Shown one piece after another: positions 37,530-49,985 of a stretch of 64,000 nucleotides of DNA. The stretch comes from Oopsacas minuta (taxonomy: Eukaryota > Porifera > Hexactinellida > Lyssacinosida > Leucopsacidae): NCBI GenBank assembly GCA_024704765.1, contig JAKMXF010000244.1, forward strand, positions 177,905 through 241,904, given 5' to 3'. The stretch's first letter is position 1. Each line of letters starts with the position of its first letter. The notes beneath the pieces are model-generated. The model searched no databases and was not told the DNA's origin. It saw only the letters and a program-made list of their open reading frames with translations. A program made the position numbers and the translations under genes.

Positions 37530-38865
37530 CAGGGTGTTTCACAATTAATGTCGTGTTATACAATATTACATAACTAATAGAATACTAGATATATTTCTAC
37601 AATTATTTGCCAATATATCCACCACTAAGTTCAATACACTTATGGATTCGTTTTGGCATTCCATCCATCAATTTGTCCAAAACCTCTGGTGAAACATTGG
37701 ACCATGCTGTTTTCAGTCGATTTTCCAACATTTTTATCTCTTTTATCTCACCTATTGAATCTAGATCATCTTTCAAAATCGACCATATGTTCTCAATGGG
37801 ACTCAAGTCTGGAGAGTTGGCTGGCCAGGTACCTTTCGCCCAAAAACTCTTTAGGTTACTTCTCAACCAATTTTGTGTCATGTTTGCCGTGTGAGCTGGA
37901 GCGCCATCTTGTTGAAATATCGCACGAGACATATTTTTTTAACATTTTCCTCTCAACAACTGTGCCTCTTTCTCGCTTTCTGTTCATTGTAGACATTAAA
38001 GTTTTACCCAGTATCTCACTAACATAGTACTCTGCAGATACAGTTTGTCCAACGGGATGAAATGTAACTCCGACAGTGCACGATGTGACATCATACCTCA
38101 TACTTGAATTTTCTTTGGAAATTTCACCATCTGAACGGGCTCGACATCCAATGCGTTTCTCGCCCAAACACAATCATTTTTCCTGTTTGGGGGATGATTT
38201 AACTCAAACGGTGATTCATCTGTAAATAATATGTTTTTCCAATCATTTGCTGTCCAATTGACACGTTCTTTACAAAATTTTAACCTAGCAGCGATGTTTT
38301 TCTCTGTTATTAACGGCTGCCGCTGGCGTTTGTAAGATTTTACGCCCTTTTCTTTTGTCAAATAACGGTACACTGTACTCTGAGATACGGAATGACCTTT
38401 CAACTTTAATTTCTTGGATAGACCACGTACAGACTGTCGTTTTTTGCCAATTGATTTAGTAATTACAATCTTGGCAACTTTTGATATGGACGATTTACGG
38501 CCACGTCCCCCTTTGTTTTCTAATGTCAAATCATTCTTGAAAAGTCGCCACCAACGCTGAACTGTACGCATATTAACTCCAAGTTTAAGAAACACAAACT
38601 TCTGAGAAGAGCCAGCTTGTAGTATGCCAACAGCCTGTGAGCGAATCATGATACTGTATTCTTTCACCATTATATTATGCAAATAATTAGCCCAATTTGG
38701 ATATGGAAGTAAAAGCCATAAAATGTTTCGATTGATGAATGAAATTATTACTCAATAGAACCCTGTAAGATTAATTACGATTGCAAGTTTAAATACACAG
38801 ATATTATTGCATGGGTGCATAATAAACAAATTTAGAAAATACGACATCAATTGTGAAACACCCTG
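37530..38865 (-). mobile_element. DD37E-type Tc1/mariner transposon
   Basis: The tips share cagggtgtttcacaatt, then atgtcgt, with two mismatches over about 30 bases (37530-37559 and 38836-38865). TA lies outside at 37528-37529 and 38866-38867. Length 1336 bp. Confidence 0.92.
37603..38682 (-). pseudogene. DD37E-type transposase, two frameshifts
   Basis: The chosen start is 38682 (MHNIMVKEYSIMIRSQAVGI), though a Met five codons later is equally good. The helix-turn-helix region has GVNMRTVQRWWRLFKN, then GGRGRKSSI and the second helix set VSQSTVYRYLTKEKGVKSYK. The first catalytic motif is ILFTDESPFEL. A shift near 38095 changes frame into VTFHPVGQTVSAEYYVSEIL; a second, in a run of A near 37945, restores it. 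The remainder has FQQDGAPAHTANMTQNWL and WPANSPDLSPIENIW, with 37 residues between aspartate and glutamate, hence DD37E. The stop is at 37603. All three catalytic acids and the DNA-binding part remain, so decay is slight. Confidence 0.92.
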
Positions 38866-41172
38866 TATACAGAAAGCAAAAATTGCATCACGCTGGACCG
38901 GATATTCGATATGCTCATAGAGTTCGCATTATTGGGGCCAAAGGATCGTAGCTTATGATAAATAATCACTTTCGGAAATGAAGGCAGCCGCAACTATATA
39001 GGATGTATCTGGTCATTAGCTTATAATTGATTATTCTTCATGACATTGTGAGTGTTCATTGACTGTAAAAAATGCGAAGGTGAATGATGATTTGGGCGTT
39101 TCTAGTTGTGGCGATTTAGGGGCCAAATGTTCCTGTACAGTTGAGTATAGTTAATACGAAAAAGGTTATGGCTTAACTGCGGGAAGGAGTACAAATTTGT
39201 ACACTTTATCAGTCTCCTTCGATACATTTTCAAAGTAAATTAGTCCGAATAATACTGACTCCGATTAAGAAGTATGTATTTTGAAGCCCCCTTGTACATG
39301 TGAGCGATTCTCTACTGTATATGATCAGATTGTTGGTATCTTTCAAAAGTATTGTGTGTAAACTTTCCCATTGTCTTTCGACTGTTTAAGATAACCTGAA
39401 ATCAGTGGAGGACACTAGGAGGCTCCTAAAGGCGCATGAGCGCCCAAAATATCTTCGGCGAACAGTGATTTCATTGGTGAGTGAACAAGAATAATATTTG
39501 TGTTTGATGATGGTGTGCAAAGTAAACTTATGAATCGTGATTTAGTTGAAAAGACAACTATAAAAAGTCAAAAGATTTCTAGAATATATTTAGTGTTTCT
39601 ATCCGAAATCAACTAAGGTCTCAGGGTAATATATTTTGAGCAGTATATCCAACGCTTGGCCTTTTCACAATTACCGGAGATTTTCTCGCGAGTATGTAAG
39701 AACTCCGAGGAGTTGGGATTGTATTGTCAAGTTTTGAGATCTTTGGACTTTGTTATAAGACCATTTATAAACACTTTGACCATTTGATCATTAATCGATC
39801 CAAAGTCTTATAAAAACAAATTCTTCGGATGGCTTTGTGATTTTCTATGCTTCAGCAGGGTTTTTCTAGGAGAGAGTCGTTCAAAAGTAGTCCAATTTAT
39901 TGAGAAGTTATATATGAGGGAGGATTAGTGCAGTCAACAATAAGAATACTTCCGCTATCTCTTAAATGATGGAGAGGTAAATTAAAAAAAGCCAATTTAA
40001 ATTAAGTGAGATTTTTAATGTAGCTGAATGTATATCTTGGGGAGTTGTTACAACTTGGAACATGTGAATATCTAAGGCAGTACATGTTAACATTATCACA
40101 ATCCTTAAATTCCTAAGCTAACATTTATTTACTTCATTTTTCTAACTGGAATTTTATGGCGCTCATAAATGCAATTTTCAATTTCAGTATTTCTGGGAAA
40201 AATGGGACATAGTGGTATATGGCTTTGGGATAAGTAGTGAATCGGTATTTTGTTCTTCTAAGCCGTTAACCCAACTTCAAAGTATTTCAATATTATCCAA
40301 AGTGAAAGTCAACACTTTGATTCATTTCGATATTGAAAAGGGATGATGCATAAAGCAGAGCAACAGTTTTTATATACGTCAATTATGTGATCCATATGTC
40401 TTCCATCTTCCAATTTGATTCTTGTTTTTGAGGAGTATTTCACCTTCAACTTACAACTAGGATAGATTAATCAAAGGTAAGATGTAAATTGATTGTATAC
40501 GATTTGAATTTAAATATCGTCATGAATCTTTTACATATTACTATATATGGCACGACCTGTACAAATTAGAACATATGTACGTATTATGTACCTTACACAT
40601 TCAACGGTATCATCTTGTGATATCTCTGAAGACTAGATGCGATGTATATTTCACCAGAAACTACTAAATTCTTACATTTGGGATTAAGAGCATAAATTCT
40701 ATTTAGAAAATGAAGCGATAAATATTTGTTAGGAAATATCATGACAGTAACAATGTCTAAATCTACAAGGGTAGATGTTAAAATGTTCCAAGTGTCAACA
40801 TCAAGCTTAGCTCATATACGAAGCAAACAAGGCATAAGTCATTCCAATCAATTATCCAAGTGCAAACAAAGGTTGAGTAACAAAATAAACCATATAACAT
40901 TAGAAAACGAGAATAAGTCCATAGTGATAAAAGCTAGAAAGTATTTACAAATAAAGATAGAGTTTTAGTAGATGTTGGTACGATATATTGGCAGACCCTA
41001 ATTATGACATCACCATAGTGGATGTGGTAATGAACAAGCAAAATATAATTTGGAGATGTCCAAAAATGGGACAAAATATGAGAGATTGCACATATTCACA
41101 AAATGTTTTGGATAATTTTGGTAAGTCAGCATTATGTCACATAATACTAGAATGCGTATAATATGGTACTTA

Positions 41173-42470
41173 CGAGGGGTACTCAATAACTTTTGAGCCT
41201 AAGTATCAAAAAGTATCAATCTATATTTATTTTAACTATAATGGTTCGAAATAGCATCCTTTAGCTTGAATACACTTGTTCATTCATTTAAACTAAGCTA
41301 GAATAGCTTCTTTAAATTCATTTTCGTTGATGTCTCCGATCACTTCTCTGAGGGCCCCCTCAAGTTCAGATTTCGATGAAAATTTCTACCTTTATGTTAT
41401 TTTTTATTCTAGGAAAGAGCCAAAAGTCGCGGGTGCTAGATCTGGAGAATAAGGGGGGGGTGGCAAAATATGTAGTCCTGATTCTTCAATGAATTGTCTT
41501 CTCATTTTTGATGTATGAGAACTGGCATTATCGTGGTGCAAAAAGGTTCCCCTTAGTCCTGTGCCAGGATACTGTAAATTTATTGCTTTTATGACTAGAG
41601 GCAAACAACTCTCTGTATACCAGGTTGAATTAATTGTCTTACCAGGTTCAAGAGGTACAACAGTTTTAACACCCGTTGTATTAAAAATCCATACATTTGT
41701 TTCTTAGTGTACTGAGTTCTGCGAACCTTTGTTGGGGGATCTTCTCCAATTTCACACCATTGACGGCTCTGCTGCTTTGTTTCCGTATCATAGTGATAGA
41801 CCCATGTTTCATCACCAGTTATTACCTTGGAAACATCTCTACTGTTGCCATTGTTGAATTTTTTAAGCATTTCATGGCATCATTTCACTCGATTCTGTTC
41901 TGCTCAGGATGAAGCTGATGTGGCATCCAACGGGCACAAAGTTTACGTAGCTGAAGGGATTAGTGTAAAACGGTGTGCACTGCTCCGGACGAAATGCCAA
42001 TTTCGTGCTGAATCCTCTCATATGTAACATTTGGGTCTGCTATCACCATGTCCTCAATTGACTCAACAATTCCCTCTGTAACAGTGAATGGAGGTGGCCC
42101 AGGGCGGGGTTGGTCTTCAAGATGAAAATTCCCACACTTAAATTCTCTGTACTATCTTTTCACTGTTGCTACAGTTACCTTGTAATTTGGAAAGACTATA
42201 CAGAATTTTCGTGACATTCTTTTATTGTTTTCAAAAGTTGGAACTGAAAAAGTATTATCGCACGAATATCACCCTTGATAACTATATTGAGGATTTGGTA
42301 ACTAAGGAATCCATAGATAATAAATCTACTGCTATCTGAAAAGTATACAAGATAAAGTTACAAGATTTTCAGCGAAGTATATTTATCCCATATTCATTCG
42401 AAACAAGTAATGGTTTACTTATAAAAGAGCTCGCAACATAGTCAGACTCAAACTTATTGAGTGCCCCTCG
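41173..42470 (-). mobile_element. mariner element, 1298 bp
   Basis: The tips share cgagggg, then actcaataa, then ttgag, with few mismatches (41173-41195, 42448-42470). TA lies outside both (41171-41172, 42471-42472). Confidence 0.9.
41225..42290 (-). pseudogene. mariner transposase, heavily broken
   Basis: The ends are approximate. The N-terminal part (about 42290-42100) is full of stops but still shows IRAIILFQFQLL and RPGPPPFTVTEGIVE. The middle reads ISSGAVHTVLH and LCARWMPHQLHPEQN. The first catalytic motif is KVITGDETWVYHYDTETKQQ (about 41835). After a frame change comes RGTFLHHDNASSHTSKMRR with the second aspartate, and ILPPPPYSPDLAPA; one extra base then moves the third aspartate and DFWLF out of frame. 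The spacing is that of DD34D. The C-terminal third is hardly readable. Confidence 0.88.
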
Positions 42471-44127
42471 TATAAGAGATATAATCATGTAGCTAAGTTT
42501 CCCAGAATAATAATGACATCACCAAAGTGGAATAATGATGAGAAAGCAAAAATTTCAAATATTGAGTTTTTTCTAAAATTTACCATAATTGAATGTCTAT
42601 ATGCTGCACCATTTTACAATAAACTACAAGCTTCTCTTGAGTAAAATCAAAAATTACAATCCACAGTGGGAAAACATGGCTGATTAGAGTCAAAACGTAG
42701 ACACTCAAAACTCCAAGAATGTCGTATTTCTGAATTCATCATAGTTGAAATATAAAATTGTGCACATAAGTACAGAATTTATGCTTGCTCATGACTGTGC
42801 TATGAACAGATAATGAAATGATTATTCTCATGATATTGAAGAAGTTTATTCATTCTAATAGTAGCCACTTTCAAAGTCATTTTCCAAGAGTTAGTTGGAT
42901 TGGAACATACAAGTTTCATGTATAAGGTAATCAATATAATTTTCGATAATCGTAGAAAAATATTTAGGTACATAAGATTACTAAATAATTGGATATAGAG
43001 CATTATTAGCTAGATACTAAAAATAGAATAATTCAGAACAAACGAATTAGAAATTATTCACAACAGATTTCGTGGGCACTCGAGGTTGCATGATTTTATG
43101 GCTGAAACAGTTAGAAAAGATGTTGGTCCCCAAGATTTACTAAATATAGGGTAGCGAAACGTAGCGATCGTGACCATAACACCAACGGAAAATTGCGAGG
43201 TTAATGTTTCAGACAAAAGTCCCTATCTAGAGGAATTTTGAAATGAATATTATATTAACGAATTATCTAATCTGAAGATTGGAATGCACTAATGAAATTG
43301 AAATCCCACATTATAATATCTAGAAACTACTAATATCCTGAAATCAGGGCATTCCAAGGATACATTATGAAATATTCATGGTAATGCTTCAACCAATATC
43401 CTTACATTCCTTTTTCAATATCTAATTAAAATTTTCATCTTCCATCGATTATAAATATGACAACCAGCAAATATATCTAATTTTATCATTGTCGTATTCA
43501 AAGCATAACCATTATCGAATGGATAACAAAGAACATGGAATATTCTGATGTTATTTGGTGATAACATTAGACAGGCAGTTCATTCCATATTGGCTATATG
43601 GTTCCAATTAAGCCGTATTTTATTGCCTTGCCATTCCGAAAGAGAAGCTCCGGACAAGTCGGCTCTTTTGCAAACTGAAATTCTCAGTTAAAGATTTCCA
43701 ATCTGTTCAAATAGAATTGGCTAAGAACTGTATTGCAAATTCAATTCCTATCAAGGTATAATATTTATGAAAGCTAAGGTAAAATTCCCTGTAAAAACTT
43801 CATAATATCAATGGTAACATTAATAGAGGTAGTAAAAAGCTCGTATCAGTATTCTTTCACACAATAGTTTTTAGACATCTAAGAACATGAACTGTTTAAA
43901 AGCGAGCGTAATGAATTAAAAATATACAGAATAATTCTATTTTCGAAAATATAATTGAAATAATAAGAAAGATAACCAGATTCAAAACGCAATTTCTACA
44001 AATCTACACAAAAATTGAGATAATTGTGTACATTTGGGAATAAATCCAGGGCGTTTCCAGGTACAATTTTGTAAAATTATTACATTGAAAATTATTGACA
44101 AGCGAAGAATTCTGGTAAGCTTCTTAC

Positions 44128-44326
44128 CTTGTATTATGGTACTGAGTTCGTTGAACGTGGATTTGCAATCGCTGCAATATTTCTGGGTAATTGCATAAAT
44201 ATTTTTATTGATTCCAATGGCGACACCTTCTACTTTAGACTTCATACCAATTTGAAGAAGGTTAGAAGTTCCATCTGTAAGTAAAACGTCAAGAGTTTGT
44301 CTATGTTGGAGCAATTGCTTATACAC
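44128..44326 (-). CDS. UBR4: UBR4-like E3 ubiquitin ligase, internal exon following the CxxC exon
   Basis: Second UBR4 exon. The acceptor is a pyrimidine tract ending ttcttttag and the donor is CAAG followed by GTAAGA. The 199 bases give 66 codons plus one base. The translation starts VYKQLLQHRQTLDVLL and ends QKYCSDCKSTFNELSTIIQ. The known family has VYHQL at the start and YCGDCKNSFDELSKIIQ at the end, so both boundaries match. The middle part is diverged, as it is a low-conservation linker in other animals. A further CxxC (CSDC) lies near residue 51. The exon is separated from the previous one by about 17.6 kb and from the next by about 34.2 kb of transposon-filled intron. No stop or frameshift is present, so the exon is under constraint and not part of a pseudogene. 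Confidence 0.92.
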
Positions 44327-44814
44327 CTAAAAGAAATTGGCAATGTTGAGCACAATAGTATAAATAATTTCAATAACACAGATATAGACTTGCAAATGAA
44401 GTATTATTGGACAATTGATGCTAACGATTGAATTTGTCCCCTAAATCTCGAAACAATTAATTGTTTTGAGGTAAACTTGTGCACTTATCAAATTTGAATA
44501 TGCCTCAGATAACTAGTAAAAGATATAATGCAAACTGCTCCAATTTAAAAGCAATGGAAAGAAAAAAATATTCCCTTTACAGGTACAACAACTGACAGAG
44601 TTTTTCCAAGGAAATGTTCACAAAATTAGACAGAATTTTCATGATTAAATGGAATATTCTAGAGATATTGTGATGATGGATACATTTGGTCAACAATTAT
44701 CTATAGCTTGGCAACTTTTATAGATATGGTCAAATCCTCGTACATACTGGTTCCATATACCCAATTTCCCATAACCTGGAATACAGATATATATCATATC
44801 ACACAACAAGGAAG

Positions 44815-44875
44815 GCGGAATAGGGGGCGGGGGCGGGGGTGGTAGTACCCATAAATCTGGGAGGGTAATAGAATT
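44815..44875 (+). other. G-run cluster, possible quadruplex
   Basis: Three runs of five G separated by single C, followed by tgg and later gggaggg, lie on the plus strand at about 44823-44864. The surroundings are about two-thirds A and T. On the UBR4 transcript the same stretch would be C-rich. It could be a remnant of a hAT-like tip. Confidence 0.4.
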
Positions 44876-45589
44876 TAATGTTGTTCCAATATAGGATATA
44901 GAGAACTGCAAATAAATCACTCATTTTTGATATCTGAGGAATTCCATGACAAATCATCAAGGCATTTCACCAAGATTAACCAATTTGACTAAAAGTTGGT
45001 TTGTGGCTATCAACGAGTAAAAACCGCGGAAATTTTTGTAAGAATCTGTCAATATCTTTCGAGGAATCAAGTCACAAATATTGTATAGTGTGCACACACA
45101 GATGAAACTAAGGTCCCCTATAAGTTATGCACAAACCCGTTGGCGACTTTATATTGGCTAAAATTGAAAATCGAGAAAAACAACAACTTTCAATAGAGCT
45201 AGAAGTAAACAATATATTATCAGTGTTTAGTGAATCGAGCATAAGGAACGCATTTGATAACTAAATCATTCGCATGGCTTCACACTTTGTTATTATGACG
45301 TCATCTAATGAAATCGGTCTTGAATATCTGGTTTAACATATATGTGGACTCGAGTTATACACAGTAAATGTATTACACTTTCAAGACAGAAATTTCTTCA
45401 ATGAGGAATAGAGTATAAAGTTATGTTATCAACTATGCTCATACGGAAAATGGAGACCGTTTTTCCTATATTTAATCACAATTTAGTGATATATAGTTTG
45501 AAAACTGACGATATGCAAACATATAACAAATATTGTACCAAAAAATGAAGTATTAATATGGCAAACGTTGTAGATTTTAAATCAAAAGT

Positions 45590-47440
45590 ATAGTGGAACC
45601 TTGATTAACTGCCACCCCAGAATGGCGCCCAACTCGATACACCGGCCACTTTATATAGTACCGTTTAATATACTACAGTTATTAACATTAATGTACTTCA
45701 GAATTCCGGCCACTCCGCTATTCCGAATTATGGCCATACTTTTAGAACGAAACCCTATTTTAACCCCAGAATTACGGCCAATCCTAACAATTGGAATCAC
45801 TATTGGATGTTGAAAAACGAAAACAACTTCTTGAAAATTCAATAAGAATACATTGGATTGTATACATATAAATGCAAAGCAGATTAATGAGATAGTAATT
45901 CAAATCATATTAATGGCATCGAGCAAACGCAATGAGTTGGATCCCAAACGAAAAAGTGGAGTTAATTCATAACTCTTCTGGACAATCGCATCGGCAATTG
46001 GCAATAAGATTTAATATACGAACACTCAAGTATCTTCCATACTTAAAAGGAAACAGAGAATTTGGCCGCTTATGAGGAAATCCAAGAGGAGACAGAAAGC
46101 GGCATTGTTATTCCAACGAATTTAATGTATTTGACACTGCTATCTGGGATTAGTTTCAATCTGTTAGTTCAAAAAACATACCCCTCTCCGAGCCCTTGAT
46201 TCAAGAAAAAGCTTTAGAATTCTCAGCAACTTTAGAGATTGGCGAATTTAAAGCTTCAAAGGACTGGCTAAATCGTTTTAATAAACGTCATAATTTAGTG
46301 TGTGAAAAAATAAGTAGAGAACGGGGATCAGTAGATGATACTACAGTGATAGAATGGAAGGAGAAATTGCCATCATTAATTACAGGTTATCAATTGCAAG
46401 ATATATTCAACATAGACGAGATGTGCATATTAATCCGAGCCCATCCAGACAAGACTATGCATGAGCGGGCTAAAAGATGTGCTGGAGGAAAATGGTCTAA
46501 AGATTGAGTGACTTGTTTACTTTGTGGTGATGCGTTGGAAGACTTTGAGCAAACATTGATTATTGGACAGTCACTAAATCCCAGAAGTTTTAAGAACATT
46601 CCATCCTTTCAATTACTCGTAACATATCGTGTAAATTAGAAAGCTTGGATGACTAGTGCACTATACAATGAGTGGTTAAATGCTTTTGACACCAAAATGC
46701 GTTATCAAAATCGCATATCCTAATGTTTTTAGATAATGCATCATGTCACTCAAGAGGAGCATGTTTCACCAACATAAAATGAATATTCTTACCAGCAAAT
46801 ACCACTTCTGTTCTGCAGCCACTCGATCAAGGTATTATCTAGTGTATGAATTGCATTATAGAAAACGTCTTCTCCGTCGTGTGCTAAGTCAGATCAATAA
46901 TGGTTGTGAGGCTGAAACAGTAGCGAAAAGCATTAACATCCTAGATACTTGCCACTGGATAGCAGCTGCAGGTATAATGTTACAAATACAATATGTATTG
47001 AAAATTGAAACAGGTTGTTGAGACCTCCTCCAGTATAAACATTTTCAGAAATTAAGTAATTCGAGGTTCTCGATTAGGTAAATAATACAAATTGTGGGGT
47101 ATTGGAGCAAATTGGATATCATTTTCTGGAATCGGGGTGGAAATATTTCTAGGAAAATTCGGATTCAAAGAAGAAGAAATCTCAAATTGGAAACAATGAC
47201 CAGTGCCATCAAGAAACCAATTTATTAGCCAATTAGAACCGAAGGGTCACGTTCGTACCGAAAAGGACCACAGAAGTTTTACAACTTTGTTTTCACTCAT
47301 TCCCGCAAACAAATCAAGATACCAGCACCGTTTGACTAAATTTAATGACACATTATCCTGGGAGTATCGGTTGATAGAGAAGCAGGTACCAGGTCGCTGG
47401 GATGTTTTACCAAAGAAATTTCAAATATAACCTCCAAAGG
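45590..47440 (+). mobile_element. pogo/Tigger-type transposon relic
   Basis: The left end, near tatagtggaaccttgattaa at 45589, looks like a Tigger tip. Just inside are repeated cggccac and cggcca blocks (45640-45785), as in Tigger 5' regions. The right end was not found; it may be lost near 47450. The transposase relic inside identifies the family. Confidence 0.6.
45913..47030 (+). pseudogene. pogo/Tigger (CENP-B-like) transposase, broken
   Basis: The start at 45913 gives MASSKRNELDPKRKSG; a frame change leads to VELIHNSSGQSHRQLAIRFN, the first CENP-B-type helix-turn-helix. The second DNA-binding part holds LIQEKALEFSATLEIGEFKA and SKDWLNRFNKRHNLV. The first catalytic motif is YQLQDIFNIDEMCILIRA, where the family has YNADE. 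Then come KDRV-like and IIGQSLNPRSFKNIPSF remains, LMFLDNASCHS (second aspartate, about 46732) and SVLQPLDQGII (third, about 46815), with 30 residues between. Several stops and shifts make it dead. Downstream to 47430 are lysine-rich remains I cannot assign. Confidence 0.82.
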
Positions 47441-48299
47441 CAAAATATACCCTGTAAACTGGCTAATTGGGACAGTTTTGTTGAATTTGACCAGAAATTA
47501 GCAAAATATTATTTCATTGTTATCTATTCATTAGAAATTGAGATGTGGTTAACAATTCAGTCTATGTATATCCTTCTGTAGGTTCTCTGGCTAAAGAGAA
47601 AACCTTCTTGTTGGCATTTGTAAACAGAAACACATAGGAGATTAATCTCGTTACAAGGTAAGTTAGAACAATTAACGTTCTGGCAATTGAAAGATGTACA
47701 ATTACATTTACATGAGGAACTTTCAAAAGTAAATCTAAATGATTAGATACAATTCATCTATAATTCATTTCGGTTTTCTTCATTCTCTAGGAATACAATG
47801 AACAAGGTTCAAAGATTTAGAATACAGAGCCTTCATAGCTTCTATGACACGCTTTGTAGATATGGTAGGTAGAGAAATATGTTTCCAAATTCCATATAGG
47901 ATAATATTTTCCCTCTTGTTCCAATCCCATACATTTAATTGATCGGCGACAGCCCACTAACTTTCACGATGATAAATGGAATAGAAACAAATCTCATTAT
48001 GGGGATTAATAAATGATCTTCGTGATTTAATCACACTACAAATACAATAAATAATCTTTATCTGTTGGTAGCTTAACAGGCATTGACAGGTAACACAATT
48101 GTTTGGCAAAAGGTTTATGTCATTACAATCCGGAAAAGTAATTGGTGCAGATTTGTGTATTGTTAATTTCAAAAGTACATTTATTCGGGGAAAATGCAAC
48201 AGGTTTATATTATCCACATAAAGAGTTTTCACTATATAAAGATCAATTAAATATATTATGCTTTGGCAAACTGTAACTGACAGTAATTCTAGCGATTCT

Positions 48300-48755
48300 G
48301 GATGGATAATTAGTAAGTCATATTTTGCACGAGAAAATTTACTAATAAGCGAACTTGCTAGTAGAGCAACTCAATCAGTTTGATAACTACTACTGTTGTA
48401 TGTACATGAACAATACGTGTATGTGATAATAATACATATAAGGATATTGTAGCACACTTAGGAGAAAGATTTCTACGTAATTCAAAAGCGACTACAATCT
48501 CATATAAATTGAAGGATGTAAATTAGCCTTACTACTATACTACAGAAAAATCTCATTTTACCAAGTTCTTCTTGCGTATTTTCGAACTAAAGGTTCCCTT
48601 ATTAAGTTATTAGCAAGTCGTGGTTTATGAGAAAGCTTTATTATATGCGAACTTGCTAATAAGCGAATTTGATTATACATAAATATCTATGCCTTTGGTC
48701 CGTGCAGTGAAAAACTTGCTAATAAGGCTATTGCTAATAGACGAACTCTACTATG
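48300..48755. repeat. cluster of degenerate acttgctaataagcgaa units
   Basis: Copies occur at about 48341-48358, 48650-48668, 48714-48727 and 48731-48746, and one inverted at 48605-48620. The right edge ends agacgaactctactat, which inverted (atagtagagttcgtct) looks like a transposon tip. It is probably the remains of a non-autonomous element with subterminal repeats, perhaps of pogo type. Confidence 0.35.
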
Positions 48756-49053
48756 AATCAAATTGCGAAAAATTTACTCCATTAAATCGTATATCAGAAA
48801 GAAAACCCAGGAAATTAGATCCATCACTTAGTATCAGTACTCGATAAATTAGGTTAGATGGTGGTATCAGCCAGCATAATCCTAAAGCTGGTGGCTTAAT
48901 TAATCTACCAAAATATTTGGATTCTACATAGAGATTATATAATGGGTCTCAAAACAAGTAAAATGTTTAGGTTCTCCTCCAATAAATATATATTGTGTTG
49001 ACCACTCGAAAGTATGGACAAATACTGTATAGTATATCCTTCAATTAGCGCCG

Positions 49054-49088
49054 GGGCTTGAATAAGCTGACGGAGCTTATTCGAGCCC
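49054..49088. other. hairpin, 15-bp stem
   Basis: The arms gggcttgaataagct and agcttattcgagccc pair with one G-T type mismatch around a five-base loop (gacgg). It is not next to any gene end that I can see, and no T run follows, so there is no reason to call it a terminator. Confidence 0.45.
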
Positions 49089-49322
49089 AAAAAGGCTCAA
49101 TGATGTGTGAATAAATTTCATCACCCCCTTTCTAGCATAATTTTATTGATGAAATTTATGCCTCATTTGACTATGCAACAAATATAGATATCATGTTTCC
49201 CAATCATGTGTATTTTAACAATTGTAAACTATATTCGAAAAGATTCCAAAGAAAGAATTAGCCCCTGGAACTACTTCAGGGAAATACTGTAAGAATATAG
49301 TTTCTGAAATCTACTCAGATTC

Positions 49323-49985
49323 CAGAACATATGACGTAATTATTTCGTCATCGATTCAAGGTTTCGTCCACGACTCGAACATTTCCGAGCAAGGCCCGAA
49401 ATCCCCCTGTAAGCAAAATAACAGCCCTAGGGGCACTCAAGTATCTTCGATCACTTCTGGACAAACAAACATATCTATATAATAAATGGGCAATTAATCT
49501 GCATAACATTGGATATATATATATATATATATTAGTTTGTACGTCCAGAATTGATTGAGACAAACTGGAAAACCCACCAGGGCTGGTCTTTGGTGTACAG
49601 AGGTACTTTGGGCCTAGATCGGACAAGTTTGACTCTTGGACGAAAATTGACACGTATGATGAAATTATGACGTAATTGTCACCAATCTGTACTTTCGAAA
49701 AATCACATTTTCAGCACCACTTTTCTGCAAATATGCATGATAGAAGTTTGAAATTTGAGTCGCAGGTACTGATCAATACGACAATGCCCTGACGTCCAGA
49801 TTCTGACCAATAGCTAATTCATCATTGGTTTATACATCATCAGGACTGCACAAAAAATCAATATGTTCCAAATTTCGAAAATTTTCAGGATCTCTGAATA
49901 CCCGTTGCACTAAGTGCCCACATTACAAGCCAAAAGCAACATAGCATCTCCAGTGTCACAGAAGGCCATCGATGTAATATGGATG
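49323..49985. repeat. foldback repeat with TA-repeat centre, copy A
   Basis: The centre is a TA repeat at 49513-49532. The right arm (to about 49985) is long; the left arm matches it only from about 49325, so the copy has lost the outer part of its left arm. The sequence around cgtccacgactcgaacattt and its inverse near 49620 aligns with copy B 6.6 kb away. Confidence 0.65.

Larger units (their letters stand above)
9912..44127 (-). other. UBR4: UBR4 intron, 34.2 kb, filled with transposons
   Basis: The splice partners are the donor at the end of the 44 kb exon and the acceptor before the 9.9 kb exon, and phase 1 is kept. The intron holds most of the mobile elements listed here. Stretches without a recognised gene or element are 9912-11933, 15531-16078, 16980-17895, 20815-21722, 22253-24058 (with one hAT-like end near 23215), 25389-27430, 31100-32197, 34530-35150, 36080-37529 and 38866-41172. 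These look like old, decayed intergenic-type DNA. Confidence 0.88.

Noticed and set aside
44690-44920. Minus-strand frame with a run of seven prolines.
   Set aside because: It is the translation of the G-run cluster on the other strand; no flanking similarity to proteins.
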